From Trichobilharzia regenti (taxonomy: Eukaryota > Platyhelminthes > Trematoda > Strigeidida > Schistosomatidae), in assembly GCA_944472135.2 (NCBI GenBank), contig OX235265.1:57051112-57115111 (forward strand): a stretch of DNA of 64,000 nt. Direction: 5' to 3'. The notes below the pieces were generated by a model. The model saw only the letters and a program-made list of their open reading frames with translations. It was not told where the DNA came from and did no database searches. Each line of letters starts with the position of its first letter. Positions within the stretch are counted from its first letter, which is position 1. Position numbers and translations under genes: made by a program. Shown here piece by piece: positions 48,011-58,445 of this stretch.

Positions 48011-49659
48011 GCTGTTATCAACTAGATAACAACATGCTAGCCGTCACAGCATTTGTACTAGGAGTCAACATGGCAACAGAGACTAAGCATTTAGGTCCAA
48101 TATAAATCAATCAATGGGATATTTAAACTGTATTAAACAAATAACACCTGAAAACCGTCGTCGCCTAGAGGCCATGTGGTCAACACTTTTGATTTTGAAA
48201 GGATAGGCACAGGGTTCCACTGTCGGTGGGATCACCACCATTCACTTGGGACACCGGCAAACCCATTCCACGAAACCCAAACAGGACGCAGTCTGAGTCC
48301 ATTGCTAATCATCGCCAGTAAAATAATTGAATATAGACCATTCCTACATCTGAGATATCATGGTGACATTTAATTTGTAAAAATAAAGATCCATTTGTGT
48401 TTGCCAATGATCTCTACTCCCTTGCCCATTCATCCTAAACAATAACCTTATTCCTCTTGGCATTGATCCAAAAAGTTACAACAATAAATAGTATAATTAT
48501 AATAATAACAAACAAGAAAATTAGCCCACTATCTCATCACTGATCAACATGAATGGACATGTAAGTCATCATATTTATTTACCCATGAACGCAAACAAGC
48601 CTTCCATAAATTTCCCATCGTTTCTTTACAATTCTTCCTTTTGTTTGTTCTACTCTATATTCACCCAGCATTTATTTGTTTGCTTGTTCCATCTTTTTTT
48701 CCATTTAAACCTCATCCATCGGGTACTCACTTCTCGTCCTCATTTTTTTATACAAACATTTTAAACCCATGATAACAAAAAACAAAAAGGAATTCTTGGC
48801 CAATTGTAATGTATTAGTAGTGACACTAGAAGAATGGATGGACGAGTAGGGGGAGTAGAAGGGCGAAGGGAAAGACAAATGGATAGTACTTTTGAGTTTG
48901 ATGAGGGTGGGAATTTATGCGATGATTTATGTATGCGTGTGCAGACTTATGTGTGTGTGTATGCATGTATATATATATGCATTTATGTGACATAGGAACT
49001 GTAATGTTCAGTATTTTATACATCTTAATGTCCTACAGTTTCTCTCATCGTGTCACCATGACATCTAAATTCTTTCTTTAAACAGGTTGAAACGTGTTAA
49101 TAATGATACTTGGACATTAAGAAATTAATGTCTATTGATTTAGGAAAGTTGTCATAATGAACTGATAATGCCAGTGATGGTTGTGGTGGGGGGATAGTGT
49201 TGACGATACTCTTCAATTAATTAATTCTCATTCCCTTTTTTCAACAGTACTCAAATTTATGTCACTTTCCGAGTACGTTAGTGCTCAATGAGTATAGAAA
49301 CGTATATAAACAACTAAATAAAATACACATACACACATGCAAATGGATACTACAATTTATTATATTCCGGCCAACTTTCTTCTCTCCTTTCTTTAGTGAA
49401 AATATTTTTTAGTCTCATTTAAGCATCATTATCATGATTTGTTGTAGTTGCTAACTTATTATTAGTAGTATTATTACTATTAATACTATTGTTTTCTCTT
49501 TTGACTGCATTATCATTATCGTCATCATCATTATCAACAACAACAACAACAACAATCATCAGTGTGATATAAATCAGTGCTTTTGTTTAAATGTGATCAG
49601 TTTCTCATTTCATTTCAAAGTGAATCTTTAAGTTCAAAAGCAAAAAGGTCATAGAGCGT
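48011..49659. other. AT-rich DNA; possible tRNA-like scrap near 48.2 kb
   Basis: At 48160-48235 the sequence GAGGCCATGTGGTCAACAC and later CAGGGTTCCACTGTCGG has a tRNA-like flavour, but neither box fits the polymerase III consensus. An (AAC)n tract lies at 49535-49553. Nothing else was recognised. Confidence 0.35.
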
Positions 49660-49745
49660 GTGGCACCGGCCAATGTCATCGGTGAGTATTTGTTTTGACT
49701 CCCAACCGGATAAACCCTACTGATCACGTCTTCTCGCTGGAATTC
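49660..49745 (-). mobile_element. SINE-1 5' fragment at the end of the tandem array
   Basis: The minus strand (CCAGCGAGAAGACGTGATCAG, then GGTTGGGAGTC and ACATTGGCCGG) is a diverged version of the SINE-1 5' segment at 50020-50110. It directly follows the 3' end of the unit at 49746-50143, so a third unit starts here and breaks off. Confidence 0.55.
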
Positions 49746-50143
49746 TAGAAAACTTTCTATAGTTTGGTTTGTAAGGATTAGTTATGTTTTACGGGTTGAT
49801 CACGGATTGATATCAGTTAGACAACCATTGAAAACCAAGGAGTACTGGACAGCTGCTGTTTCATCCTAGTTTGGGAATCATCGGCAGTACGCACCCACTG
49901 GGATTCGAACCCGGGACCTTCCGGTTACAAGGCAAGCTCGTATACCATTCAGCCACTGGGACCCGATTCAATGGCTCGTGAATTCTAACTTCTACTAATT
50001 CGTGATTTAGTGCGACCCCAACCATTGTCGTTGGTGGGACATCCATCCACACACGTGACATCTAATTGGACTCACTGGTCACGACTTCTCACTAGAACTC
50101 AGGAAACTCCAACCTGTAGCAAGTCACTAGCGAGCATCAGATC
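49746..50143 (-). mobile_element. SINE-1 full-length tandem unit, ~393 bp
   Basis: Minus-strand order: 5' segment, tRNA-like head with box A-like TGGCTGAATGG and consensus box B GGTTCGAATCC, hammerhead-like motif at 49842-49890, and the 3' segment ending in CCAAACTATAGAAAGTT. The next unit (50144 onward) starts the same 3' ending at an interval of 393 bp. It is the best-preserved complete copy in the window. The body encodes no protein. Confidence 0.8.
49842..49890 (-). ncRNA. Hammerhead-ribozyme-like motif, near-canonical core
   Basis: Minus strand: stem I GTACTG pairs with CAGTAC; the core CCGATGA differs from canonical CUGAUGA only at U4; stem II is TTCCC...GGAT; the arm is GAAAC. The sequence CAGCAGCTG forms a longer stem III (A-U, C-G, A-U, G-C) closed by a triloop, and GTC lies at the cleavage position (49848-49850 on the plus strand). 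The first stem II pair is U-U instead of G-C. Activity would be weak or absent without testing. Confidence 0.65.
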
Positions 50144-50315
50144 AACTTTCTATAGTTTGGTTTGTAAGGATTAGTTATGTTTTACGGGTTGATCACGGAT
50201 TGATATCAGTTAGAGAACCATTGAAAGCCAAGGAGTACTGGACAGCTGCTGTTTCATCCTAGTTTGGGAATCATCGGCAGTACGCACCCACTGGGATTCG
50301 AACCCGGGACCTTCC
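50144..50315 (-). mobile_element. SINE-1 tandem unit, 5'-truncated at box B
   Basis: 172 bp matching 49751-49922 with two differences by eye. It ends abruptly after GGGACCTTCC, where an inverted copy begins at 50316. It holds the second hammerhead-like motif. Confidence 0.85.
50235..50283 (-). ncRNA. Hammerhead-ribozyme-like motif, second tandem unit
   Basis: Identical to the motif at 49842-49890 and spaced exactly 393 bp from it, in the same orientation. Two cleavage sites in tandem would release a unit-length RNA if active. U4 is C in both. Confidence 0.65.
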
Positions 50316-50605
50316 ACCAACGACAATGGTTGGGGTCGCGCTAAATCACGAATTAGTAGAAGTTAGAATTCACGAGCCATTGAATCGGGTCCCAGTGGCT
50401 GAATGGTATACGAGCTTGCCTTGTAACCGGAAGGTCCCGGGTTCGAATCCCAGTGGGTGCGTACTGCCGATGATTCCCAAACTGGGATGAAACAGCAGCT
50501 GTCCAGTACTCCTTGGTTTTCAATGGTTCTCTAAATGGTATCAATCAGTGGGAGAACTTGAAAAGCGAATCAAGTTCTTACAAACCGATTCTTGAAAATT
50601 ATTAT
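50316..50605 (+). mobile_element. SINE-1 inverted copy with box A, box B and hammerhead motif
   Basis: Positions 50316-50545 are the reverse complement of 49807-50036 with only a few differences. Box A TGGCTGAATGG (50396-50406) and box B GGTTCGAATCC (50440-50450) both match the polymerase III consensus. The hammerhead-like motif follows at 50461-50509. The element continues to CTTACAAACCGATTCTTG and an (ATT)n run at 50590-50605. Confidence 0.82.
50461..50509 (+). ncRNA. Hammerhead-ribozyme-like motif
   Basis: GTACTG (50461-50466), CCGATGA (50467-50473), stem II TCCCA/TGGGA, GAAAC, a 4-bp stem III with a CAG triloop, GTC (50501-50503), CAGTAC (50504-50509). Stem II is one pair stronger than in the two minus-strand copies. 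U4 is C, and the stem II base nearest the core is a U-U mismatch. Confidence 0.65.
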
Positions 50606-51568
50606 TATTATTATTTTATTCACTGGTTTATTATAACAGATATTGTCACTTTCATGTTCATCTTGATACATCTGTTTTGCACAAACAAGTATTACTCACT
50701 AGTTATAAAATGTTAGGCCTAATCTATTAAAGATTATATGGTAGTCGACTATTGCAATCGTAAATAATAAATCAGAATGGGAGTCTAAATGTTAAACAGC
50801 TCCGAAATAATTCGGAACTTCATTTAACGCACGGCAAGAAGCAAAACATTTGAATAACACACTTCAATTAAACTCTAATCATTATCTGTTTTTATATGAT
50901 TGAGTATTTTAATTCAGTTCAGTTTAAGTATATGGTGAGGAAATAGACTTGAGTAACCGGATTATTAGTTTGATTGCAGCTGAATGAAACATTCAACAAA
51001 TAATGGTCTGCAATATACAGATGGAAGTTTAGGTAGATCAACATTCAAACCAACCGCCAATTGTAAGGACTTAAATGGAAGATGTATTTATAATTTATTC
51101 TCATACCTTAGTAAAAGTAGTTCTGAGTCATTTACTTGGAGACTAATTGTTTGGATGCTGCAGAGAATTTAGCTTTCTTCAAACTCCAGTAACCACCTTA
51201 ACTAAATGAAATCGATCTACTAATTGAGGTTAACTGAATTAACTGTTATCTTTCATGATAAGAATATCTGTATAACAGAGTTTTTGAAATCACCAAGACG
51301 TCTGAGTAAACGACATTGCGAAGCTTTAAACACAGAACTGTTTGAAGTAGTCCCAATTAGCAGAATGTTTTCAGCTTACCAGAATAATGATTGAGAATGA
51401 AAGAATGTCGATCAAGACTCAAACCACTTGCTTCTGGATTATTATTCCAGTCTTCATTTAACTGGCCGATCCAATTAAACTAAAACAATATGTCTTGTTT
51501 TGAGTTTGAACACTCTATGTAGTAAATTTACCAGTAAAATACATGTCTGTGCAAAAATGTCACTTTTG
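50606..51568. other. AT-rich DNA, nothing recognised
   Basis: No feature found. Confidence 0.5.
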
Positions 51569-51925
51569 GGCAATGGTTACTTGTGTTCTTGATACTTTAT
51601 GCACAACACCTGTAATAGCTCCTTTACTTTTTCTTCATCTAACATAAAACAGATGACTAGCATTCAGAAAATTGTAACACTGTGGTGGTGTGATGCAGAG
51701 AATCGGTTACAACGGAATATGATTCTCACATATTCCCACAGTTCAATGCTGCATTAGCAATAGAATACAATATGTCTATTTGAATATTTTATTTCTTGTC
51801 GTTTAATGTAAGCCCAAATTACACGCTCAATGATTGGTTAGAGAATATAAAACTGCATAGATATAAATAGCGGTTCGATCACTTGAAAAAAATATACCTT
51901 GGCTTCGGTGTCTTTCCTTGTGTTG
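51569..51925 (+). repeat. Diverged fragment of the 3.1-kb duplicated unit
   Basis: Matches 26898-27250 (and 34164-34516) over about 350 bp with scattered substitutions, for example CACGTATTCC versus CACATATTCC and TCACACACTCAG versus TTACACGCTCAA. It is older than the pair at 25 and 32 kb. It shows that at least this inner part of the unit belongs to a dispersed repeat. Confidence 0.9.
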
Positions 51926-52145
51926 TCACAATACTTTTTTATACCTTTGCTATCTGAATGGAATATAGGGCTTCAGGTGTCCACCTTTGAAGTTTCAGTA
52001 ATGACAGGGTCTCTAGCATGATATCCTGACTTTCTCTCTTTTCTGAGTTTACTACATGCTAGCTAACTGCTCAAGGTTAAGGAGTATGCCATCCAGAAAT
52101 GGAATCTGACAAGCATTCTACCATTGAACCACTGACATGGTAATG
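51926..52145 (-). mobile_element. SINE-3 copy
   Basis: The minus strand starts CATGTCAGTGGTTCAATGG, a tRNA-Gly-like head with box A TGGTTCAATGG, and a lost box B (CAGATTCCATTTC). The body ends with GAAGCCCTATATTCCATTC and an A-rich tail around 51985-51940, the RTE-like ending. It abuts the duplication fragment directly. Confidence 0.65.
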
Positions 52146-52839
52146 GTGAAATGTGTGATTACTATAATTTTAATATAAATACTACTTCATTGTAGTTAAC
52201 CATGAGCATTCAAAACTTCATGAATTTTATTTTATACTGAAATTTTGAAAAATATTTAAATTCAGGTGGTTGAATTCAAGTGACAAAAGGATATTAATGA
52301 AAATGCTATTTAAGAAAACTATAATAATAAACCCCTTAACCTGGTGATCTTTTTATGGAGTCGTTTGACAGAACCCCAAGGAAGGTTAATTGCGATTCGA
52401 TTAACTTCTTCATAACTTCTAAAAATATAGCATTGTGTGATTGGAGATCTGATCTCTCAGTGGAACATTATATTCCTAAAGGTTGTAGATATATATACAA
52501 TTGATGAGTGTGAGTGGAAGAAAATGCATATATTTGAACTGCTGCTTAATGTCCCAACCATTTCGATACTAGGCAAAAGTTTACAGTGATGGTGATTATA
52601 TAAGAGCTTAGAGATTGTGTTACAAGATTAATTGTTCGAATTCACAAGGTTAGACAATACAACGGTGAGGATTTTATGATGACCATTCAGTGTAATTATT
52701 ACGGCTGTTCAAGTATTGTTAAGTAGTAGCAGCTAATAAAAGTGCAGTTGAATAACAATGAGGCAACTTCTACCACGTAAAGATTAAAAAATAAAACAGA
52801 AAAGCTAATGTTTAAAAGACTCCTTCTTACTACAAACCA
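52146..52839. other. AT-rich DNA, nothing recognised
   Basis: No feature found. Confidence 0.5.
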
Positions 52840-52985
52840 CATTAACAATTGTAATTATTGGACGGAGAATTTCATCATGAGCTGACATCAGTTAGAGAAC
52901 CACTGGAAAACCTGAGAGTACCGGACAGCTGTTTCGTTCTAGTTTGGGACTCTCCATCAGTGCGCAGTAACTCATCGTAGAAGAC
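52840..52985 (-). mobile_element. SINE-1 minus half of a head-to-head pair
   Basis: Contains the family 3' segment and a hammerhead-like motif at 52918-52963, then breaks off just beyond stem I, without the tRNA head. A plus-oriented copy starts immediately to the right. Confidence 0.75.
52918..52963 (-). ncRNA. Hammerhead-ribozyme-like motif, decayed core
   Basis: Minus strand: GCACTG, ATGGAGA, GTCC, CAAACTA, GAAC, GAAAC, AGCT, GTC, CGGTAC. C3 is A and A6 is G; stem II and the stem III arm persist. Not expected to cleave. Confidence 0.5.
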
Positions 52986-53270
52986 ATTGCGAAATGGTCG
53001 CGCTATGTCGTGGATTGGCAAAAGTTAGAATTCATGGAGTGGCCATTGGATTGGGTCCCAATGGCTCAATGGTCTACGAGCTCACCTTGTAAGCAGATGG
53101 TTCTGGGTTCGAACCCCGGTGGGCTCGCACTGTTGAAGATTCCCAAACTAGGACGAAATAGCTGTCCAGTACTCTCAAGTTTTCCAGTGGTTCTCTAGCT
53201 GATGTCAGCTCATGATGAAATCCTTCATCGAATCAAACAAAATCCCTACAAAACCAACACTTGAAAATTG
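52986..53270 (+). mobile_element. SINE-1 plus half of a head-to-head pair, nearly full length
   Basis: 5' segment (AAATGGTCGCGCTATG, AAGTTAGAATTCATGG), head with box-A-like TGGCTCAATGG, box B GGTTCGAACCC, hammerhead-like motif at 53127-53172, then the 3' segment ending CCCTACAAAACCAACACTTG. Layout equals the 50.3-kb copy but with the shorter stem III. Confidence 0.8.
53127..53172 (+). ncRNA. Hammerhead-ribozyme-like motif
   Basis: GCACTG (53127-53132), TTGAAGA (53133-53139), TTCC, CAAACTA-type loop, GGAC (53151-53154), GAAAT (53155-53159), AGCT, GTC (53164-53166), CAGTAC (53167-53172). C3 is T and the stem III closing C is T. Confidence 0.55.
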
Positions 53271-56200
53271 TAATTATAATTTAGTGCACAGAATCACTAA
53301 GCATTTGACCTGATCTTTTTTGAAACTACTTCATACTAGGTCACTAACACTCGCTTACATTTAACTAATCGCCTTCAAAATGGGATGGAGTAATACATAT
53401 TTTAGAATCCATTGCCAACTGCAATTACATAAATTCAACAAAATCTTGGAAGATGGATATGGATATTCACCACCTACAAAATATTGGTGATGCTGGTAGT
53501 AGTTAAATGTCAATAGGAAGAACTATAACCACCATTTCTCTTCTAATTAGTTTTATTAGAATTTTGTTGTTTGTAATGCAATGTAACCTACCTAGCTCCA
53601 TATATATATATATATCGATAGTGAGGACAATAACACGAGAATAGTGACAGAGAGAGAGAGAGAGAGAAACAGAAAGAGACAGAAAAGAGGTCATCAGAAA
53701 TGTGTGTATGTGTATGTGCACATTCTCATATGTGTAGAGAATAGATTTGATCAGTTAGTGAGCATGTTTACTGTATATATGGGTCATTTATTTACTTACA
53801 GTGATAATGACCATTTATAAAGATATTTCGTGTCTTCCTTAATGCATATTTTGAATTTTAGTATCTGAGCTTATTTATATTTGTAGCCTAAATATATAAG
53901 TAATTATTATATGTACACATGATTGCTTTTATCACAATAAACATAATAAAACAAGTTTACACCGGCTTTTCATTTTGTTTTGATTTTACATTTTTGTTAC
54001 CACTGGGACATGAAAGGACAAGTTCTTTTAGCATTAGTATTCACATCTCTCATCCTCTCCCTCCGCTTCTCCATCGCTTTCGGTGTTTCGCGCTTTCTAG
54101 TTGATTTGTTTACTCCACTTTACTGCTACTCTTTACCTGATATCATATCATTCTTATCCTTTTGACCGTATCTCTTATCCATAGAATTATTAAATAAAAA
54201 GCATATAAAGAGGTCAGCTATATTTTTGTGCATTATTGAGGCCCTTTTCTGCATAGAAAATGACTAAGTCAGAAGTAATCGTCGCGTGTTAATGCATACT
54301 GCCTCTTTCACACTCTAGCATACAAACAAATGCACTTTAACCGTGCTAAACAATAAACTATGACTACTCCTTAATGTGTATATTGAAAATTATTGTTCAG
54401 ACGTTTAATATTTTTAATTTTGTAAAATATCTGTTAAACCAACAATTTATCATTGATAATGACCTCAGAATATCAATAAAATACTGCTACTAATGAAAGT
54501 AACATTAAAATTATAGGGCCAAATTTGTTTTGTTTCACTCTACTTACTTTTTGAAAGGTAACTAAACAAATAAAGTCATGGGATAATATCGAGTCAGAAT
54601 AGAAGTTATAGCAAAATAAAAACTTGCAGCGATTTTGTTTCAATTTACTTGAATAGGTGAGAGTTGGTCAATGATGATTTAAATTTCCTCAGCTAGTTGA
54701 TCTTTAGTGATTTTGTTTTACGCACTAAGAGGATTGCGCTATAATCATATCAGATGTTAAATTTGACTTTTATAAAAGTATTATATCAGCCAATAATAAT
54801 TAGCACAAAATAAAAAAATGGACGAATTTTGGTACTTTAGGATATATAAGTAAGAAAGGTATTGTTAAGATTTGATCTACAAATTACTGGATCTCCACGT
54901 TTTCAGATGGAATTTTCAGTTGAGTTATAGTAGAATTCATGTAAAGTCATCCGTAATATCTCGGCAACAGTTTACTAGCATTTATGGATATAAATTTGAC
55001 AACGGTTCAATAATCCACTTAGCTATAATTAAACAACCAGAATACGAAAGATTTGATTGAAATGCAATCACAACAGCCATCGAGATGAAAACTTGAATTG
55101 CAGTAGGATTTGAACCAGTGGCTTTCGATTTACCAATATGGAAGGTTGTCAGCCGGACTGTGATATCAGATGGGCAACGAGATTTGATTTCCACTTCAAT
55201 AAAGGTGGTTTTTACCCATCTATCATGTAATTTGCTCAATATCTCGGTTGATATTTCACCCGAAACTGGTTACCAATTTGTTCATTCCATTTACCATCAG
55301 TTGACTGTCCTCAAATAGTGCAATTAAAGAACTGTATTAAACATGCTACAAAGTTTTTGAACAAAGTTATTTGCTTGTAAGGTAAGGAAATGAGTAGACG
55401 ATGCTGACTAGTCCTAAGTTATAACGTTCAGTTTCAACTGGAACCCACGTATGCTATAAATGATTTCGTCATACATTTGGTGAAGTAGAATTTTTTATTT
55501 GGCACAGCTGGTGAAATGTGAAAGCTAATTTCAAATCCTTTCACCAGTGTTAATACATTTTTTGGTGAATAACTCATCATCTCTTCTCGTCTTGGATGAA
55601 TCATGAATGATTACCACCAGGACTGACAGGTTTCTGGTCAGCAGCAGCATAAACTCTAGATTGCACTACTCACTGTTATCTCATTGTCGGATTTCCCTTG
55701 TAGATTTAATGAAGAATAATTATTATCATTATAATTTTTGTAAGTATCCATTTACCTTAGCATACACACGTATGTACACACCACCTACAACCATAAAATG
55801 CCTTTTGGAACTCTACATCTTTTTAGCTTTGGTCGGAACTTATTTAAGTAAATCCTGTAAAACCGGTCGGCAGTTTGGTCCTTCAATATCAGAGAGATAT
55901 ACAAGTATTCCATAGTTTTCGTTACTTTGCAAAGATATGTCTGTGTATGCACTAAGTAATGAGGCATCCATTATGTACCTGCACCTGATATTTGAAAAGC
56001 AACGCCTTATCAGACAAAAAGGGAATTAGAAAGCGTGGCCCAGTAGGTGACAATTTACTCCATGTACTACAAGGTCACTTCAGCTGAATAATAATGAAAC
56101 CAATTTAGAACGCCACCGTAAAAGCTGTTGCTGGTTAATGGCAAATAGGACGGCTTATTGTGGTCAGCTGCCATGGGCTGAGACTGCTTGAAAACAGTAA

Positions 56201-56379
56201 TAGACTTTGCTTTAAGCTCATTTTTAACAAAATTAAAAATTATACAAGCCTCAAGAATAATTAAATACTGAAAGTGGTTTGTGGAAGATGTGACTCAAAG
56301 CCTTTTCAGTCTCATGATTGGTATTTCACAGACGTTTGATATAATCCAGAAAGTGTAGGGGAATCAGACACGCTGAATT
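53271..56379. other. AT-rich DNA with microsatellites and a tRNA-like scrap
   Basis: (TA)n at 53599-53617 and (GA)n at 53648-53667. At 55095-55110 the minus strand has GGTTCAAATCCTACTGC, close to a box B, after CCATATTGGTAAATCG. It does not fold into a full tRNA by eye and could be a remnant of a tRNA-headed repeat. Confidence 0.4.
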
Positions 56380-56985
56380 TATAGATTGTAAAGACGAGGA
56401 TGCTATAGTCAGCCAGGACCCCATGAGGAATGAAAGATAGGCATCCGTCATTCTGAAATCAGTGTGCTATAAAGATCCATAGAACCCAGAATATGAAATA
56501 ACATCCGAATTCTGTTTAACGCTAATGTCAAGTCAGTATTTCTGTATCATTCAAAGACATGCAGTGCACAACACTGAAAGCACTTCCAATAAGTCACTGC
56601 AAACTTTCATCAACATATGCTTCTCACTGTCAATACTGAGGGTCACATGATCGGTCGGAAAGGAAGAACAGTAAGCAAATCAAACATATAGAGAAATGAC
56701 ACATGAACCTTCCGCACAACAAACATGCCGAAGGAAACTCAGATTAATTGTCCATACCATGATCAGGTGATTCAATGACATCACATGCTAGGCTTTTGAG
56801 TGGAACGTGAATGGTAAGCAAGGGGTTGTTAGAGGGTGTCAGTGTGATATGGGTGGAATGCTATGAGAGCTTGTGAAATGTCGTGGAGGCAGCTGGGAGT
56901 AATAGCACATAATCGACTGTAATTGAGATGTGTTCCTGGAGTCCTATTTTCCACTCTGTACTCATGGAGAGAATAATAATAATAA
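56380..56985 (+). pseudogene. Degenerate RTE 3' end with (AAT)n tail
   Basis: Plus-strand pieces read NIRILFNANVKSVFLYHS (56498-56550), SLQTFINICFSLSIL (56594-56640), and FEWNV (56795-56810), in the same order as NKIRIFNSNVKSVLLYGS, KLQTFINNCLRSIL and LEWNP of the RTE at 36.9 kb. It ends with an AATAATAATAA tail at 56971-56984. Stops and frameshifts abound. Confidence 0.8.
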
Positions 56986-58024
56986 GATCTGTAAATATCA
57001 GAATGACTCAAACTAAAGGTTTCCTAGTGTGAATCTACTCTACGAAGATCCGCTTCAAATGAGTAAAATTTCTAATTGGCTTCTCACGTCACTTATGATC
57101 GGTTTATTTCACTTTGCGAAGCGTTCAACGTTATTCAAGCTAAGAGATCAAATTGGATATAGTACTAGTGTACAACAACGCAGAGATGATGTATCTTTTC
57201 TCACTTGATTTATGAAAATTAAAAAAATGAATATTTTTCATTCACTTACTTCAACTTAATACACTCATCCTACGCAAATGCTTTCTAACCTGTGTAGATT
57301 GAAAAGAGAGATGTGAGGGCAAATGATAATTTCAGAATAAAAATAAGATCTCAAGTGATAAATAATTTCCCAATATAAATTAATTCCCAACACTATTATT
57401 CTGTTCTTGTTCTAACATGATGTCAATTACCCTAATTCGATCAAATTTCATTAATTTTATTTAGTCATAGAAAATTAAATGATTTATTAGTATAGTTGTT
57501 TTTCAGCTGACACCTTCTTATGAAATGAACTTTGTCCAATTATGTACTTTATAGACGACTGATCATTGTTTGATATCTCTACAATGCGAAGGAAGCGCGA
57601 ATACTGATTGTACTCTCCATGATAAAATCCTTATAATCTACATTTTTTTAAATGATTCGGTATGAGAAAATTGAGGCCCAATTTAAAAGAGAAAAGAAAA
57701 ACAAACGAACAATCTAACATGTTGAAACAAGTTAATGATACATTCATTTATTCATTCCACTTACTGTTTCATTTCACTATGTTTTAGGAAACTATAATGA
57801 CTTCAGATTACATGCTAATTCTTTAAAAAAAATAGTATGATGATTAGGCTAGATTGAAGGTCATTGCTAAATGAGCCGGTTATTTCGTTAACCTAAAATC
57901 ATTAGGAAATTGTATTGATTTTCAAGTGTTGCTTTGAGCGACATGATTGATTTCAAGAGTGATCATGAACCGGCCAGCATCTGAAAATAAGTCTACTGAT
58001 CATTAGTAAATGGCTAGATGATGT
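56986..58024. other. AT-rich DNA, nothing recognised
   Basis: No feature found. Confidence 0.5.
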
Positions 58025-58360
58025 AATTCCCTGAAGTTCTAGTGAAAAGTCGTGATCAGTGAGGTCCAACAAGTTGGGTGTGAGGATAGATACTCGCCTA
58101 TGACACACTCCAGTGGTTCCGATAAAAATTACGAATTGGTAGAGGTTAGAGCTGACGGGGAATTGGATTCCGTCTCAGCAGCTTGTTTACATGATCACTT
58201 TATAACCTCAAGGTTCTGGGTTCCATCCCTGGTGAGGTCATGGGTGCATACTGCAGAAGAGTCAAAAGCAAGGATGAGACAGAACTCAAATATCCCTTAG
58301 CTTTCAATGGTTCTCTATCTGAAGAAGATTCGTGGACAATCTTGAGATAATATTGATTGT
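58025..58360 (+). mobile_element. SINE-1 copy, full layout, diverged
   Basis: 5' segment (CTAGTGAAAAGTCGTGATCAG), head region, box B-like GGTTCCATCCC (about 58217-58227), then CAGAAGA (58254-58260), GTCAAAAGCAAGGAT and GAGAC in place of the hammerhead core, and the 3' segment TTTCAATGGTTCTCTATCTG. C3 is retained here, but U4 and the GAAAC arm are changed. Confidence 0.65.
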
Positions 58361-58445
58361 ATTTCGACGAAATATTTGTAAAACGTAGCAATCACAGTTT
58401 AGACTGACGATCTATTAGTCCTAATTTCATACCAAAATCTTTATG

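Noticed and set aside
48150..48320. Possible further tRNA-headed repeat
   Set aside because: Neither polymerase III box fits the consensus, and no second copy was found in the window.
49535..49553. Regular short repeats as a CRISPR-like array (also the 16.1-kb ATT tract)
   Set aside because: These are uninterrupted microsatellites without spacers, and the window is clearly from an animal genome.
55075..55185. tRNA-like sequence with box-B-like GGTTCAAATCC on the minus strand
   Set aside because: Box A is not recognisable and the arms do not pair into a cloverleaf by eye. Most likely a repeat remnant.
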